A DNA stretch of 50,411 nt from a virus, in IMG/VR virus record IMGVR_UViG_3300034082_000990, positions 1 to 50,411 of that record; one strand, 5' to 3'. The translations under genes and the position numbers were made by a program. Below are positions 20,748-30,534 of the stretch, in pieces. The notes under the pieces were generated by a model, which was not told the DNA's origin, did no database searches, and saw only the letters and a program-made list of their open reading frames with translations. The first letter of the stretch is position 1. Each line of letters starts with the position of its first letter.

Positions 20748-21291
20748 TAATTATCCAAATTCGTTAGACAATCTTACAAACCCAGAAAGCACTTCAAGTT
20801 TAGAAGGTCATGCTTCTTTACATGCAACTGTAAATGATGCAATTGAAGCTATTGAACTAAAGCTGGGTGTAGATGGATCTTCAGATGTAAACTCTATTGA
20901 TTACAAAATAGCAGAGTTAGAGACAAGCCTAAATGCTTTAGATGCAGAAAATGCATCAGAGCTACTTGGTTTGGACGGAAACAATGATATATCAGCAACC
21001 GTTTGCGATATTGAAAATGCAACAACTTTAGATTCTTTCAATAAGAATACATTTTCTACTATAAAGTATACAATCCAAATAACCAGGGGGGCAGAAATCT
21101 ATGCCTCAGAAATATTTATTGTAAATCATGAAAATGATATAAATGCTTCAGAATCAAACATAATAACAAACACAAACAACACTCTATTTAGTTATACATT
21201 TGAAGAAAATTCAGGTATAATTAGTCTCAAGATCACCCCTGTAAGTACTGCTGTTACAGCCAGATATTACAGAACAGCAATTAAAAAATAA
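20740..21291 (+). CDS. Tail fibre-associated protein (183 aa)
   Basis: TTG start with GGAGG 4 bases upstream, overlapping the previous gene by 8 bases. Contains GHASLHATVNDAIEAIELKL, a coiled segment found in fibre proteins, and a beta-rich C-terminal domain. Likely part of the same fibre complex. Confidence 0.65.
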   Translation: MPSNYPNSLDNLTNPESTSSLEGHASLHATVNDAIEAIELKLGVDGSSDVNSIDYKIAELETSLNALDAENASELLGLDGNNDISATVCDIENATTLDSFNKNTFSTIKYTIQITRGAEIYASEIFIVNHENDINASESNIITNTNNTLFSYTFEENSGIISLKITPVSTAVTARYYRTAIKK

Positions 21292-21312
21292 GCAGTAAGA
21301 GGAGTCATATCA

Positions 21313-22803
21313 ATGGCAACAGTAAATAAAAACTTTAGAATTAAACATGGTCTGGTTGTTGAAGGCTCAACAGCTACGGTTAATGGTCAAAATATACTTA
21401 CAGAAACAGGTTCAGATCAATATATTCTGAATTTGGTTGGTGGCCAAAACCTCATAGATTCAGTAGCATCTGGTCTTTCAGTAGATGGCAATAGCCAACT
21501 TTCTATTGACCGCACAGTTGTTGACGGTTGGTATGATTCAAATGGTGCAGCAGCGGCAGCACTTTCAGACGCACAAGATTACGCAGATACAGCTGAAGCA
21601 GATGCAGTAACAGCAGCAAATTCTTACACAGATGGTCGTGAGACTGCAATCACAACTGCTTACGAGGCATACGCTGACCAGGCAGAGGTAGATGCTAAGG
21701 CTTACACAGACACTCGTGAAGGAGCAATCACAACTGCTTACGAGGCATACGCTGACCAGGCAGAGGTAGATGCTAAGGCTTACACAGACACTCGTGAAGG
21801 AGCAATCACAACTGCTTACGAAGCATACGCTGACCAGGCAGAGGTAGATGCTAAGGCTTACACAGACACTCGTGAAGGAGCAATCACAACTGCTTACGAA
21901 GCATACGCTGACCAGGCAGAGGTAGATGCTAAGGCTTATACAGACACTCGTGAAGGAGCAATCACAACTGCTTACGAGGCATACGCTGACCAGGCAGAGG
22001 TAGATGCTAAGGCATATGCTGATCAGAAGGTTGCAGACCTTGTTGATTCAGCACCAGCACTTCTTGATACACTTAATGAATTAGCAGCAGCAATTGGAGA
22101 CAATCCAAATTATGCAACAGATTTAGCTACGTCAGTAGGAGAAAAGGTAGCAAAGGCTGGCGATACAATGACTGGGCTTCTTGTCCTTTCAGCAGACCCA
22201 TCAGCAAACCTTGGTGCAGCAACAAAGCAATATGTTGATGCAGCCGAAACAGATGCTAAGGCTTACACAGACACTCGTGAAGGAGCAATCACAACTGCTT
22301 ACGAGGCATACGCTGACCAGGCAGAGGTAGATGCTAAGGCTTACACAGACACTCGTGAAGGAGCAATCACAACTGCTTACGAAGCATACGCTGATCAGGC
22401 AGAGGTAGATGCTATTGCAACAGCTCAAGCAGCACTAGATGACGTTCTTGACGGAACAACACCGTTTACAGATCTCAACATCAATGATGTTGCAAAGCAG
22501 GTGGCAGCAAGAACAACATCCCTTGCTTCAGTTCCAGTAACTGCATACCAGTTTAACAAAACAAACTTTAAATCAGGTAAGTTCTTGATTAAGATTGATA
22601 ACGGAACACACAATGAAATATCAGAAATTCTAGTAACACTAGATTCATCTAATAACGTAGCAATTACAGAATATGCAATCGTTGGAACAAATGGTTCAAG
22701 AGGAACAATTACAGCAGATGTAGATGGAACTCATTGCCGAATCAGAGTAAATCCATTAAATGATTCAACAATTACTGTAGCTGGTACAGTTTTTAACGCA
22801 TAA
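21313..22803 (+). CDS. Tail fibre with 26-residue tandem repeats
   Basis: 496 aa, AAGAGGAG upstream. N-terminal fibre head, then Ala-rich helical repeats of 26 residues with core TAYEAYADQAEVDAKAYTD, five in a row and about two more after an interruption with the AGDTMTGLLVLSADPS fibre motif. The heptad-like pattern predicts a long trimeric coiled coil. The C-terminal 130 residues form a beta domain, probably the tip. Confidence 0.8.
   Translation: MATVNKNFRIKHGLVVEGSTATVNGQNILTETGSDQYILNLVGGQNLIDSVASGLSVDGNSQLSIDRTVVDGWYDSNGAAAAALSDAQDYADTAEADAVTAANSYTDGRETAITTAYEAYADQAEVDAKAYTDTREGAITTAYEAYADQAEVDAKAYTDTREGAITTAYEAYADQAEVDAKAYTDTREGAITTAYEAYADQAEVDAKAYTDTREGAITTAYEAYADQAEVDAKAYADQKVADLVDSAPALLDTLNELAAAIGDNPNYATDLATSVGEKVAKAGDTMTGLLVLSADPSANLGAATKQYVDAAETDAKAYTDTREGAITTAYEAYADQAEVDAKAYTDTREGAITTAYEAYADQAEVDAIATAQAALDDVLDGTTPFTDLNINDVAKQVAARTTSLASVPVTAYQFNKTNFKSGKFLIKIDNGTHNEISEILVTLDSSNNVAITEYAIVGTNGSRGTITADVDGTHCRIRVNPLNDSTITVAGTVFNA
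21638..22030 (+). repeat. 78-bp tandem repeat in fibre gene, first block
   Basis: Five near-identical 78-base units encoding the 26-residue helix; only a few silent differences between units, indicating recent expansion or homogenisation. Limits approximate. Confidence 0.8.
22250..22415 (+). repeat. 78-bp tandem repeat in fibre gene, second block
   Basis: About two further copies of the same unit after a 220-base interruption. Limits approximate. Confidence 0.75.
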
Positions 22804-22818
22804 TTAAATAAAAGGTTA

Positions 22819-22841
22819 TGGGGTTCCTTTTAAAAACCCCA
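22819..22841. terminator. Hairpin between fibre genes
   Basis: TGGGGTT/AACCCCA with a 9-base loop, 16 bases past the stop codon; no T run on the plus strand. Confidence 0.4.
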
Positions 22842-22871
22842 CCAAAACACTTAGGGGATATGTGAACTTAA

Positions 22872-23237
22872 ATGTCTACAACAGATAAGAATTTTAAAGT
22901 AAAGAACGGACTCAATGTAGCTGGAGAAGCCACATTTGGGTCTAATGTCATTTTAGGACAAACCCCCCTCAGATTTGATACAGCAACAAATAAGCTCCAA
23001 ATTCAGCTAAATGGGACATGGACCCCAATAGCTTTTAATTCAGAAATTCCAGATCCAGCTTCACAAATTAGCTTTATGGATATTGGCTTGGCTATTGATT
23101 ATAACGGACAGCCAATATATACAGTACAAGCAAATGGAGTAAATCCCGATTCAACCAGTAAATTTGTAGATGGAGGATCTCCATATTCTACAGATTCTGA
23201 AATTTCAATGGTCTTTGATTCTGGAGTCATATCTTAA
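22872..23237 (+). CDS. Tail fibre-associated protein (121 aa)
   Basis: Starts MSTTDKNFKVKNGLNVAGEA, similar to the head of the 21313 protein; then TPLRFDTATNKLQIQLNGTW. A short fibre-head paralogue without shaft. Ribosome site TTAGGGGA is distant and weak. Confidence 0.65.
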   Translation: MSTTDKNFKVKNGLNVAGEATFGSNVILGQTPLRFDTATNKLQIQLNGTWTPIAFNSEIPDPASQISFMDIGLAIDYNGQPIYTVQANGVNPDSTSKFVDGGSPYSTDSEISMVFDSGVIS

Positions 23238-23290
23238 TTCAGTAAGTGATACAATAAGCAGTATAAATAAAATATATAAGGGGTACCAAA

Positions 23291-26200
23291 ATGGCAACAG
23301 TAAGATTACAGTTAAGAAGAGGTCTAGCAGATGATTGGTTTGATGCTAACCCAACACTAGCAGCAGGAGAAATTGGTATTGAAACAGATACCAACACATT
23401 TAAATTTGGAGATGGAAACACTCCATGGAACTCACTTGAATACGCTCTTTCTGGTACAGTAGATGACTATATTCCTTTAAGTACAAAAGCCCAAGCTGGT
23501 GGAGTCGCCTCTCTTGATAGCTCTGGCTTTGTTCCAGTATCTCAGTTGCCACCTCTTGCAAAAGTTACTGTTAATGCAGTTGCAGATCAGTCAGCTCGTT
23601 TAGCACTTACTGCAGAAACAGGAGATATTGCAATTCAAGCAGATAACGGACAATCTTATGTTCTTTCTGCTTCTCCAGCATCAACAGATGCAAACTGGAA
23701 AGCATTAGTTGGTTCAGAAGCTGTCGTAGATACAGTAGAAACAGCATTGGTGGCTGGAACAGGATTAGATAAAACTTATAACGATGCATCTGGAACAATT
23801 ACAATTGATATTGATTCAACAGTTGCTACATTAAATGGAACACAAACACTAACAAATAAGACATTAACATCTCCAGTAATTAACACACCAACTGGAATTG
23901 TTAAGGCAGATGTTGGTCTTTCAAATGTTGACAATACTTCAGATGCAAACAAGCCAGTTTCAACTGCAACAGCAGCTGCAATAGCTACAGCAAAATCTCA
24001 AGCTCAAGGATATGCAGACGATCAAATTAATTTAGTTATTGGTGCTGCACCAGCTGCTTTAAATACTCTTAGTGAGCTTGCAGATGCACTCGCAGATGAT
24101 GCAAACTTTGCATCAACAGTTACATCTAGCCTTGCAACCAAATCACCAATTGATTCTCCAACCTTTACTGGAACAGTAACTCTTCCAGGATCAACAGTTA
24201 TTGGTTCAGTTGGAAGCGCAGAGATTGGATACCTAGACGGAGTAACATCTTCCGTCCAGGGACAGATTGATACTAAAGCGCCAATCGCTTCTCCAACCTT
24301 TACTGGAACAGTAACTCTTCCAGGATCAACAGTTATTGGTTCAGTTGGAAGCGCAGAGATTGGATACCTAGACGGAGTAACATCTTCAGTTCAGGGGCAA
24401 ATCGATACTAAGCTTGCTTCGGCAGATGCTTCTTCAACCTATGCACCAATAGCCTCACCAACACTAACTGGAACAGTAACTCTTCCAGGATCAACAAGTA
24501 TTGGCGAAGTTTCAAGCACAGAGATTGGATACCTAAATGGTGTAACATCTTCAGTTCAGGGGCAAATCGATACTAAGCTTGCTTCGGCAGATGCTTCTTC
24601 AACCTATGCACCAATAGCCTCACCAACACTAACTGGAACAGTAACTCTTCCAGGATCAACAAGTATTGGTTCAGTTGGAAGTACAGAGATTGGATATCTA
24701 GACGGAGTAACATCTTCCGTCCAGGGACAGATTGATACCAAATCACCAATCGCTTCTCCAACCTTTACTGGAACAGTAACGCTTCCAGGATCAACTAGTA
24801 TCGGCTCAGTTGATAGCACAGAGATTGGATACCTAAACGGAGTAACATCTTCCGTCCAGGGACAGATTGATACCAAATCACCAATCGCTTCTCCAACCTT
24901 TACTGGAACAGTAACTCTTCCAGGATCAACAAGTATTGGTTCAGTCGGAAGCGCAGAGATTGGATATCTAGACGGAGTAACATCTGGAATACAGTCTCAA
25001 ATAGATACCAAGCTTGCCTCAGCAACTGCTGCTTCAACTTATGCACCACTTGCTTCACCTACATTTACTGGTACAGTAACTCTCCCAACAGGAACAGTTA
25101 CTTCTGGAGTTATAGCTAACGGAACAATTTTAGACGAAGATATTAATGCAACAGCAGCAATTGCTCAGTCTAAGATCTCAGGATTAACAACTGACCTTGC
25201 TGCCAAGGCACCACTTGCTTCACCAACATTTACTGGAACAGTATCTGGTGTTACAAAAGCAATGGTTGGCCTAGCAAACGTAGACAACACAACTGACGCA
25301 GCTAAGCCAATATCAACTGCTACACAAACAGCACTTGATGCAAAACTTGCCTCAGCAACTGCTGCTTCAACTTACGCACCACTTGCCTCACCAACATTTA
25401 CTGGAACAGTATCTGGTGTTACAAAAGCAATGGTTGGCCTAGGAAACGTAGACAACACAACTGACGCAGCTAAGCCAATATCAACCGCTACACAAACAGC
25501 ACTTGATGCAAAGCTTGCCTCAGCAACTGCTGCTTCAACTTACGCACCAATAGCTTCACCAACATTTACTGGAACAGTAAGTGCGGCAGACCTAACACTT
25601 TCTGGAAACTTAACAGTTAATGGAACTACAACAAATCTTAACTCAACCAACTTAGTTGTTGAAGATAAGAATATTGTTCTTGGAGATACAGCAACACCAA
25701 CAGATGTAACTGCTGACGGTGGCGGTATTACGCTTAAGGGAACAACAGATAAAACATTCAACTGGGTTGATTCTACAGATGCTTGGACTTCATCAGAAGA
25801 TTTAAACCTATCAACTGGTAAAGTCTATGAAATTGGTGGAACAACAGTTCTATCTTCATCACAAGTACTTGGTAAGTCTCTTCCAAGTGGAACAATTGTT
25901 GGCACATCAGATTCACAAACTCTTACAAATAAAACACTGACATCTCCAGTAATAAATACACCTACTGGAATTACAAAATCAGATGTAGGTCTTTCAAATG
26001 TTGATAACACAACGGATGCAAGCAAGCCCGTATCAACAGCGCAGCAAACCGCACTTGATCTAAAGGCAAATCTTGCCTCACCAACATTTACAGGAACCCC
26101 TACACTTCCTACAGGAACTACTGCGACAACTCAAGCGGCAGGAAACAGCACAACAGCAATTGCTACAACAGCATTTGTTACTGCAGCTGATAACCTAAAG

Positions 26201-28552
26201 GCAAATCTTGCCTCACCAACATTTACAGGAACTGTAGTTCTTCCAAGCACAACCTCAATAGGAAATGTTACTTCAACAGAGCTTGGATATGTAGATGGTG
26301 TAACTTCAGCAATTCAAACTCAAATTGATGCAAAACTTGCTTCTGCAACTGCTGCTTCAACTTACGCACCAATAGCTTCACCAACATTTACTGGAACAGT
26401 ATCTGGTGTTACAAAAGCAATGGTTGGCCTAGGAAACGTAGACAACACAACTGACGCAAATAAGCCAATATCAACTGCTACACAAACAGCACTTGATGCA
26501 AAGTTAGGACTTGCGGGTGGAACATTAACAGGAGCACTTACACTTTCAGGCGCACCATCAGCAGACTTGCATGCAGCAACTAAGGCTTACGTAGATAACG
26601 TAGTTTCTGGAATTAATTTCCATCAGCCAGTAAGAGTTGCAACAACTGCAAACATTACTCTAAGCGGAACACAAACAATTGACGGAGTAGCGGTAGTTGC
26701 TGGAGATCGCGTCCTTGTTAAAGATCAAACTACACAAACACAAAATGGTATTTATGTAGTTGCAGCAGGAGCATGGTCTCGTGCAACAGATGCAGATAAT
26801 AATCCAGCAGGAGAACTTGCAGGCGGAGATTTCTCTCTAGTTCTAGAAGGAACTGTTAACTCAGGTTATGGATATGTTTGCTCTAATACATCAACAATTA
26901 CAATTGGAACAACAAACGTAACATATACACCATTTAATGCAGCAAAAGCTGTATCAGCAGGCTCTGGCCTAACTGAATCTACACCAGGAACACTTGGTGT
27001 TGCAACTGGTGGAATCACATCAGGAATGATTGCTGACGGAACAATTGTAGACGCAGACGTTAACGCATCCGCAGCAATTGCTCAGTCTAAGATCTCAGGA
27101 CTTACTACTGACCTTGCTGCTAAGGCTCCACTAGCCTCACCAACATTTACTGGAACAGTATCTGGTGTTACAAAAGCAATGGTTGGCCTAGGAAACGTAG
27201 ACAACACAACTGACGCAGCTAAGCCAATATCAACCGCTACACAAACAGCACTTGACCTAAAGGCTAGCCTAGCCTCACCAACATTTACTGGTACAGTAAC
27301 TCTTCCAACAGGAACAGTTACATCAGGAATGATTTTGGATGGAACAATTGTCAATGCTGATATAAACGCATCTGCGGCAATTGATAAGACTAAGATTTCT
27401 GGTACAGCTATTACTGCTGGAGATACAGGAACTGTAACTTCAACTATGATTGCTGACGGAACAATTGTTAATGGGGACATAAACGCTTCTGCTGCAATTG
27501 CTCTTTCAAAACTTGCCAGCGGCACAAGCGGACAGATTATTGTTGCTAACGCCTCTGGTGTTCCAACATGGGTAGCTGAATCTGGAGATGTTTTAATCAG
27601 CGACACTGGAGTTACATCAATCTCAGCTGGAGTAATTGTAGACGCAGACGTTAACGCATCCGCAGCAATTGCTCAGTCTAAGATCTCAGGACTTACTACT
27701 GACCTTGCTGCTAAGGCTCCACTAGCCTCACCAGCTTTAACTGGTACTCCAACAGCTCCAACAGCAGCAGCTGGAACAAATACCACTCAGGTTGCTACTA
27801 CAGCATTCGTAGGAACAGCAGTATCAAACCTTGTTGCAGCAGCACCAGCAGCACTTGATACTCTAAATGAATTAGCAACAGCTCTTGGAAATGACGCATC
27901 GTTTTCAACAACTGTTACAAATTCTATAGCAACAAAGGCACCACTTGCCTCACCAACATTTACTGGTACAGTAACTCTTCCAACAGGAACAGTTACATCA
28001 GGAATGATTGCTGACGGAACAATTGTTAATGGGGACATAAACGCTTCTGCTGCAATTGCTCAGTCTAAAATCTCAGGACTTACAACTGACCTTGCTGCCA
28101 AGGCACCACTAGCATCGCCAACATTTACTGGAACAGTAACTGTAGCAGCATCTGGTGTAGCCTTTACAGATGGAACACAGACAAAAGAAGGTGTTCCTTC
28201 ACGGACTACAGTTTATGGTGCTGCTACTGGAGCTCAACAGAGTGCTATAACTTCTAGCGCAACACTAAGCCTACTAGGATATAGAGACTCAATGATTGAG
28301 GCAAACTCAGCATCTGATATTATATTAACAATTCCTCTAAATTCAGCAACAGCATTCCCAATTGGAACATCTATAGATGTTGTAAGAGTTGGAACTGGAA
28401 ACTTGATTATAGCTGGAACAGCAGGCGTAACAATTAATGCTACTCCTCAAAATGCAACAAACCAGGCCAAATTAAGAGCACAATGGTCTTCAGCAACATT
28501 ACTAAAACGAGGAACAGATTCTTGGATAGTAATGGGAGATCTTTCTGTATAA
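23291..28552 (+). CDS. Giant repetitive tail fibre (1753 aa)
   Basis: RBS AAGGGG. The N-terminus (RRGLADDWFDANPTLAAGEI) matches the N-terminal domain of phage major tropism determinants and related fibres. Most of the protein is built from repeats: T-Y-A-P-I/L-A-S-P-T-F-T-G-T-V, GYLDGVTSSVQGQIDTK, and TKAMVGLxNVDNTTDA. The C-terminal ~130 residues form a separate domain ending VMGDLSV. Probably the long side or central fibre. No reverse transcriptase or template repeat is seen, so it is not a diversity-generating system within this window. Confidence 0.85.
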   Translation: MATVRLQLRRGLADDWFDANPTLAAGEIGIETDTNTFKFGDGNTPWNSLEYALSGTVDDYIPLSTKAQAGGVASLDSSGFVPVSQLPPLAKVTVNAVADQSARLALTAETGDIAIQADNGQSYVLSASPASTDANWKALVGSEAVVDTVETALVAGTGLDKTYNDASGTITIDIDSTVATLNGTQTLTNKTLTSPVINTPTGIVKADVGLSNVDNTSDANKPVSTATAAAIATAKSQAQGYADDQINLVIGAAPAALNTLSELADALADDANFASTVTSSLATKSPIDSPTFTGTVTLPGSTVIGSVGSAEIGYLDGVTSSVQGQIDTKAPIASPTFTGTVTLPGSTVIGSVGSAEIGYLDGVTSSVQGQIDTKLASADASSTYAPIASPTLTGTVTLPGSTSIGEVSSTEIGYLNGVTSSVQGQIDTKLASADASSTYAPIASPTLTGTVTLPGSTSIGSVGSTEIGYLDGVTSSVQGQIDTKSPIASPTFTGTVTLPGSTSIGSVDSTEIGYLNGVTSSVQGQIDTKSPIASPTFTGTVTLPGSTSIGSVGSAEIGYLDGVTSGIQSQIDTKLASATAASTYAPLASPTFTGTVTLPTGTVTSGVIANGTILDEDINATAAIAQSKISGLTTDLAAKAPLASPTFTGTVSGVTKAMVGLANVDNTTDAAKPISTATQTALDAKLASATAASTYAPLASPTFTGTVSGVTKAMVGLGNVDNTTDAAKPISTATQTALDAKLASATAASTYAPIASPTFTGTVSAADLTLSGNLTVNGTTTNLNSTNLVVEDKNIVLGDTATPTDVTADGGGITLKGTTDKTFNWVDSTDAWTSSEDLNLSTGKVYEIGGTTVLSSSQVLGKSLPSGTIVGTSDSQTLTNKTLTSPVINTPTGITKSDVGLSNVDNTTDASKPVSTAQQTALDLKANLASPTFTGTPTLPTGTTATTQAAGNSTTAIATTAFVTAADNLKANLASPTFTGTVVLPSTTSIGNVTSTELGYVDGVTSAIQTQIDAKLASATAASTYAPIASPTFTGTVSGVTKAMVGLGNVDNTTDANKPISTATQTALDAKLGLAGGTLTGALTLSGAPSADLHAATKAYVDNVVSGINFHQPVRVATTANITLSGTQTIDGVAVVAGDRVLVKDQTTQTQNGIYVVAAGAWSRATDADNNPAGELAGGDFSLVLEGTVNSGYGYVCSNTSTITIGTTNVTYTPFNAAKAVSAGSGLTESTPGTLGVATGGITSGMIADGTIVDADVNASAAIAQSKISGLTTDLAAKAPLASPTFTGTVSGVTKAMVGLGNVDNTTDAAKPISTATQTALDLKASLASPTFTGTVTLPTGTVTSGMILDGTIVNADINASAAIDKTKISGTAITAGDTGTVTSTMIADGTIVNGDINASAAIALSKLASGTSGQIIVANASGVPTWVAESGDVLISDTGVTSISAGVIVDADVNASAAIAQSKISGLTTDLAAKAPLASPALTGTPTAPTAAAGTNTTQVATTAFVGTAVSNLVAAAPAALDTLNELATALGNDASFSTTVTNSIATKAPLASPTFTGTVTLPTGTVTSGMIADGTIVNGDINASAAIAQSKISGLTTDLAAKAPLASPTFTGTVTVAASGVAFTDGTQTKEGVPSRTTVYGAATGAQQSAITSSATLSLLGYRDSMIEANSASDIILTIPLNSATAFPIGTSIDVVRVGTGNLIIAGTAGVTINATPQNATNQAKLRAQWSSATLLKRGTDSWIVMGDLSV
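24130..25020 (+). repeat. Near-identical DNA repeats in giant fibre
   Basis: Units of about 120-150 bases encode ASPTFTGTVTLPGSTSIGSV plus GYLDGVTSSVQGQIDTK; stretches of dozens of bases are identical between copies, so slippage or recombination can change fibre length. Further repeats continue to about 28130. Confidence 0.75.
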
Positions 28553-28582
28553 TAGAATTGTAAAAGAAAAGGAGATAATGGT

Positions 28583-29746
28583 ATGGCAATAGGCAAAAAA
28601 AGAGGTATAAGGTCCTCTGCACAGGATAACTTCTTAGAGCCAAGTGCAGTAACAGGCTTAAACGCAACAAATGTTGGAACGTCACGCCCATATTTGCTAA
28701 CGGCTAACACAACTTCTGCAGCATCTGCAGCAGGAACTGGAGGAGCAGCAAACTTAGCCTGGACACTTCCATCAGCTTCTCCTGCAGCTACATCTTATAC
28801 TATTACAACAAGTCCTGCAACTTATACTGTCACTACTGGAAATGCAAATCCATATTATACATTCCAAGGACTAGCTTCAGGAGTTTCTTATACATTTACT
28901 GTTATTGCTACTAACGCTGCAGGAAATTCTGCTGCAACCACTTCTTCTTCAACACCTATTTCAACAGTTCCTCAAGCACCAAGCGCAAGTGTTTCAACAG
29001 GTGCTGCTGGAGCAAGCCCAGTGCCAGCTGCTGGAAATGATAGAATTACATTTTCTGCAAATGCAACTGGCGGAAGCGCTATAACTTCATATAGAATAGT
29101 TTCAAGCTTGCGTGGTCAATTGACAGCTGCAGCAGCATCTCCATTTGATACAGCAGATCCAACCCTACCAGATGCAACTGCAGACGAGTCGTATACAGTT
29201 TACGCTTCTAATGCTCTTGGAGAATCTGCAGGAACAAGCACGGCTGCCATTCAGACATTTACACCACCACACTTCCCACCTTTCTTCCCACCATACTTCC
29301 CACCGTTCTTCCCACCGTTCTTCCCACCACACTTCCCACCGTTCTTCCCACCGTTCTTCCCACCGTTCTTCCCACCATTCTTCCCACCACACTTCCCACC
29401 GTTCTTCCCACCGTTCTTCCCACCATTCTTCCCACCATTCTTCCCACCATACTTCCCACCGTTCTTCCCACCGTTCTTCCCACCATTCTTCCCACCATTC
29501 TTCCCACCGTTCTTCCCACCGTTCTTCCCACCACACTTCCCACCGTTCTTCCCACCGTTCTTCCCACCGTTCTTCCCACCGTTCTTCCCACCGTTCTTCC
29601 CACCGTTCTTCCCACCACACTTCCCACCGTTCTTCCCACCGTTCTTCCCACCGTTCTTCCCACCGTTCTTCCCACCACACTTTGTTGGCGGCGGAAACTA
29701 TTACTGCCCTTGCTGTTGCTGTTCAGGTAATAACTGGTTCTGTTAA
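28583..29746 (+). CDS. Fibronectin-type protein with PP[F/H/Y]F repeats and Cys-rich tail
   Basis: 387 aa, AAGGAG upstream. Residues ~40-130 and ~135-225 look like two fibronectin type III modules ([17 protein letters not shown]). Residues 228-367 are 35 four-residue units, PPFF with PPHF and PPYF at intervals of 2-7 units. It ends [12 protein letters not shown] then SGNNWFC, seven cysteines in the last 13 residues. No family recognised. Likely a virion surface appendage; the repeat would form extended polyproline-like rods with aromatic faces, and the Cys cluster could bind metal or cross-link. Possible substrate of the downstream prolyl-hydroxylase-like enzymes. Confidence 0.75.
   Translation: MAIGKKRGIRSSAQDNFLEPSAVTGLNATNVGTSRPYLLTANTTSAASAAGTGGAANLAWTLPSASPAATSYTITTSPATYTVTTGNANPYYTFQGLASGVSYTFTVIATNAAGNSAATTSSSTPISTVPQAPSASVSTGAAGASPVPAAGNDRITFSANATGGSAITSYRIVSSLRGQLTAAAASPFDTADPTLPDATADESYTVYASNALGESAGTSTAAIQTFTPPHFPPFFPPYFPPFFPPFFPPHFPPFFPPFFPPFFPPFFPPHFPPFFPPFFPPFFPPFFPPYFPPFFPPFFPPFFPPFFPPFFPPFFPPHFPPFFPPFFPPFFPPFFPPFFPPFFPPHFPPFFPPFFPPFFPPFFPPHFVGGGNYYCPCCCCSGNNWFC
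29264..29683 (+). repeat. 12-bp tandem array, 35 units
   Basis: Units of the form CCACCGTTCTTC with CAC or TAC replacing the third codon in some. Since 12 is divisible by 3 all six frames are open through the array, which creates false overlapping reading frames. Confidence 0.9.
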
Positions 29747-29756
29747 TTAATATTGA

Positions 29757-29780
29757 TGGGGCGATAGAAATATCGCCCCA
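29757..29780 (+). terminator. Hairpin terminator after the fibre module
   Basis: TGGGGCGATA-GAAA-TATCGCCCCA, 10-base stem with GNRA-like loop; no clear T run. Confidence 0.65.
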
Positions 29781-29784
29781 GGTA

Positions 29785-29813
29785 TTGATTAAATTAAAAG
29801 GTTAATGTATAAT
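29785..29813 (+). promoter_or_regulatory. Promoter of the oxygenase operon
   Basis: TTGATT, 17 bases, TATAAT, immediately after the terminator, so 29831-37073 is a separate transcription unit from the fibre genes. AAGGAG follows before ATG 29831. Confidence 0.7.
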
Positions 29814-29830
29814 TCTATAAAGGAGAAAAA

Positions 29831-30277
29831 ATGTCGTATTTCGCATATGTAAAAGACGCAAAAGTTGAACATGTTCAATTTGTTAGCACCTCTACGCCAG
29901 CTGGAGAAAAATGGGTAGCACTGTATAGATCAGGAGTTACATTAAAATATTCAAGTAATTATGACGTAATGCCAGGAGACGTATATGTAGATGAAAAATT
30001 TTACAAAAAGGATATAGAGACTGGCGAAACTACTTTATTAGAAGATGGAGCTTGGACGCATCCAAAAGCAGTAAGATTTGCAGGAATTATGGATGGAGAA
30101 ATTGTTGGCCAATGGGGATCAGGCAAAGAAAATTTTGCAAGCCAAGAAGAAATTGATGAATTTGTTGCTATGGTAGAAACTTCAGATGTAGTGGAGTTAA
30201 AGTTAGATGAGCAGTTTGTTGTTGAAAAAGGTTGGCTCTATGATGGAGTTAATTTTACTAATCCAGATAATGCTTAA
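29831..30277 (+). CDS. Hypothetical tail-associated protein (148 aa)
   Basis: Starts MSYFAYVKDAKVEHVQFVST and ends GWLYDGVNFTNPDNA, a Trp-x-Tyr-Asp-Gly ending like phage proteins encoded next to fibres (fibre-assembly or DUF4376-like types). First gene of the oxygenase operon. Function uncertain. Confidence 0.6.
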   Translation: MSYFAYVKDAKVEHVQFVSTSTPAGEKWVALYRSGVTLKYSSNYDVMPGDVYVDEKFYKKDIETGETTLLEDGAWTHPKAVRFAGIMDGEIVGQWGSGKENFASQEEIDEFVAMVETSDVVELKLDEQFVVEKGWLYDGVNFTNPDNA

Positions 30278-30525
30278 TGAGCGCAGAAGAAAATAGCAAA
30301 AGCGCCTGGCAAAAATATAAAGAAAATCTGGGCACAACAAGGCCCTGGGATTTTATAGACCCAAATGCAGAGTATGCAGAAGAGTCTTTATCTCAAGAAA
30401 GATATAGCATTTGCTCCTCTTGCCCAGAATTTATGAAATCTACAAAACAATGCAAAAAGTGTGGTTGTTTTATGGCGTTAAAGACTAAACTTAAAGACGC
30501 TGAGTGTCCAATAGGGAAATGGTAA
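30277..30525 (+). CDS. DUF6171-like zinc-ribbon protein (82 aa)
   Basis: TAATG overlap with the gene before. C-S-S-C-P-E-F then CKKCGCFM and AECPIGKW give a treble Cys cluster (two C-x2-C pairs plus a late Cys), the signature of a small zinc ribbon widespread in aquatic phages beside oxygenase genes. Role unknown. Confidence 0.65.
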   Translation: MSAEENSKSAWQKYKENLGTTRPWDFIDPNAEYAEESLSQERYSICSSCPEFMKSTKQCKKCGCFMALKTKLKDAECPIGKW

Positions 30526-30534
30526 GTAAAAATA

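Noticed and set aside
23291-29746. Diversity-generating retroelement acting on the fibre with a tropism-determinant N-terminus
   Set aside because: No reverse transcriptase, no template repeat and no adenine-rich variable region at the fibre C-terminus are visible in this window.
29145-29750. Long overlapping reading frames (His/Ser/Arg-rich plus strand, Trp/Glu/Arg or Gly/Arg/Val-rich minus strand) over the Pro-rich repeat
   Set aside because: They are side products of a 12-bp tandem repeat, which leaves all frames open; none has its own ribosome site.
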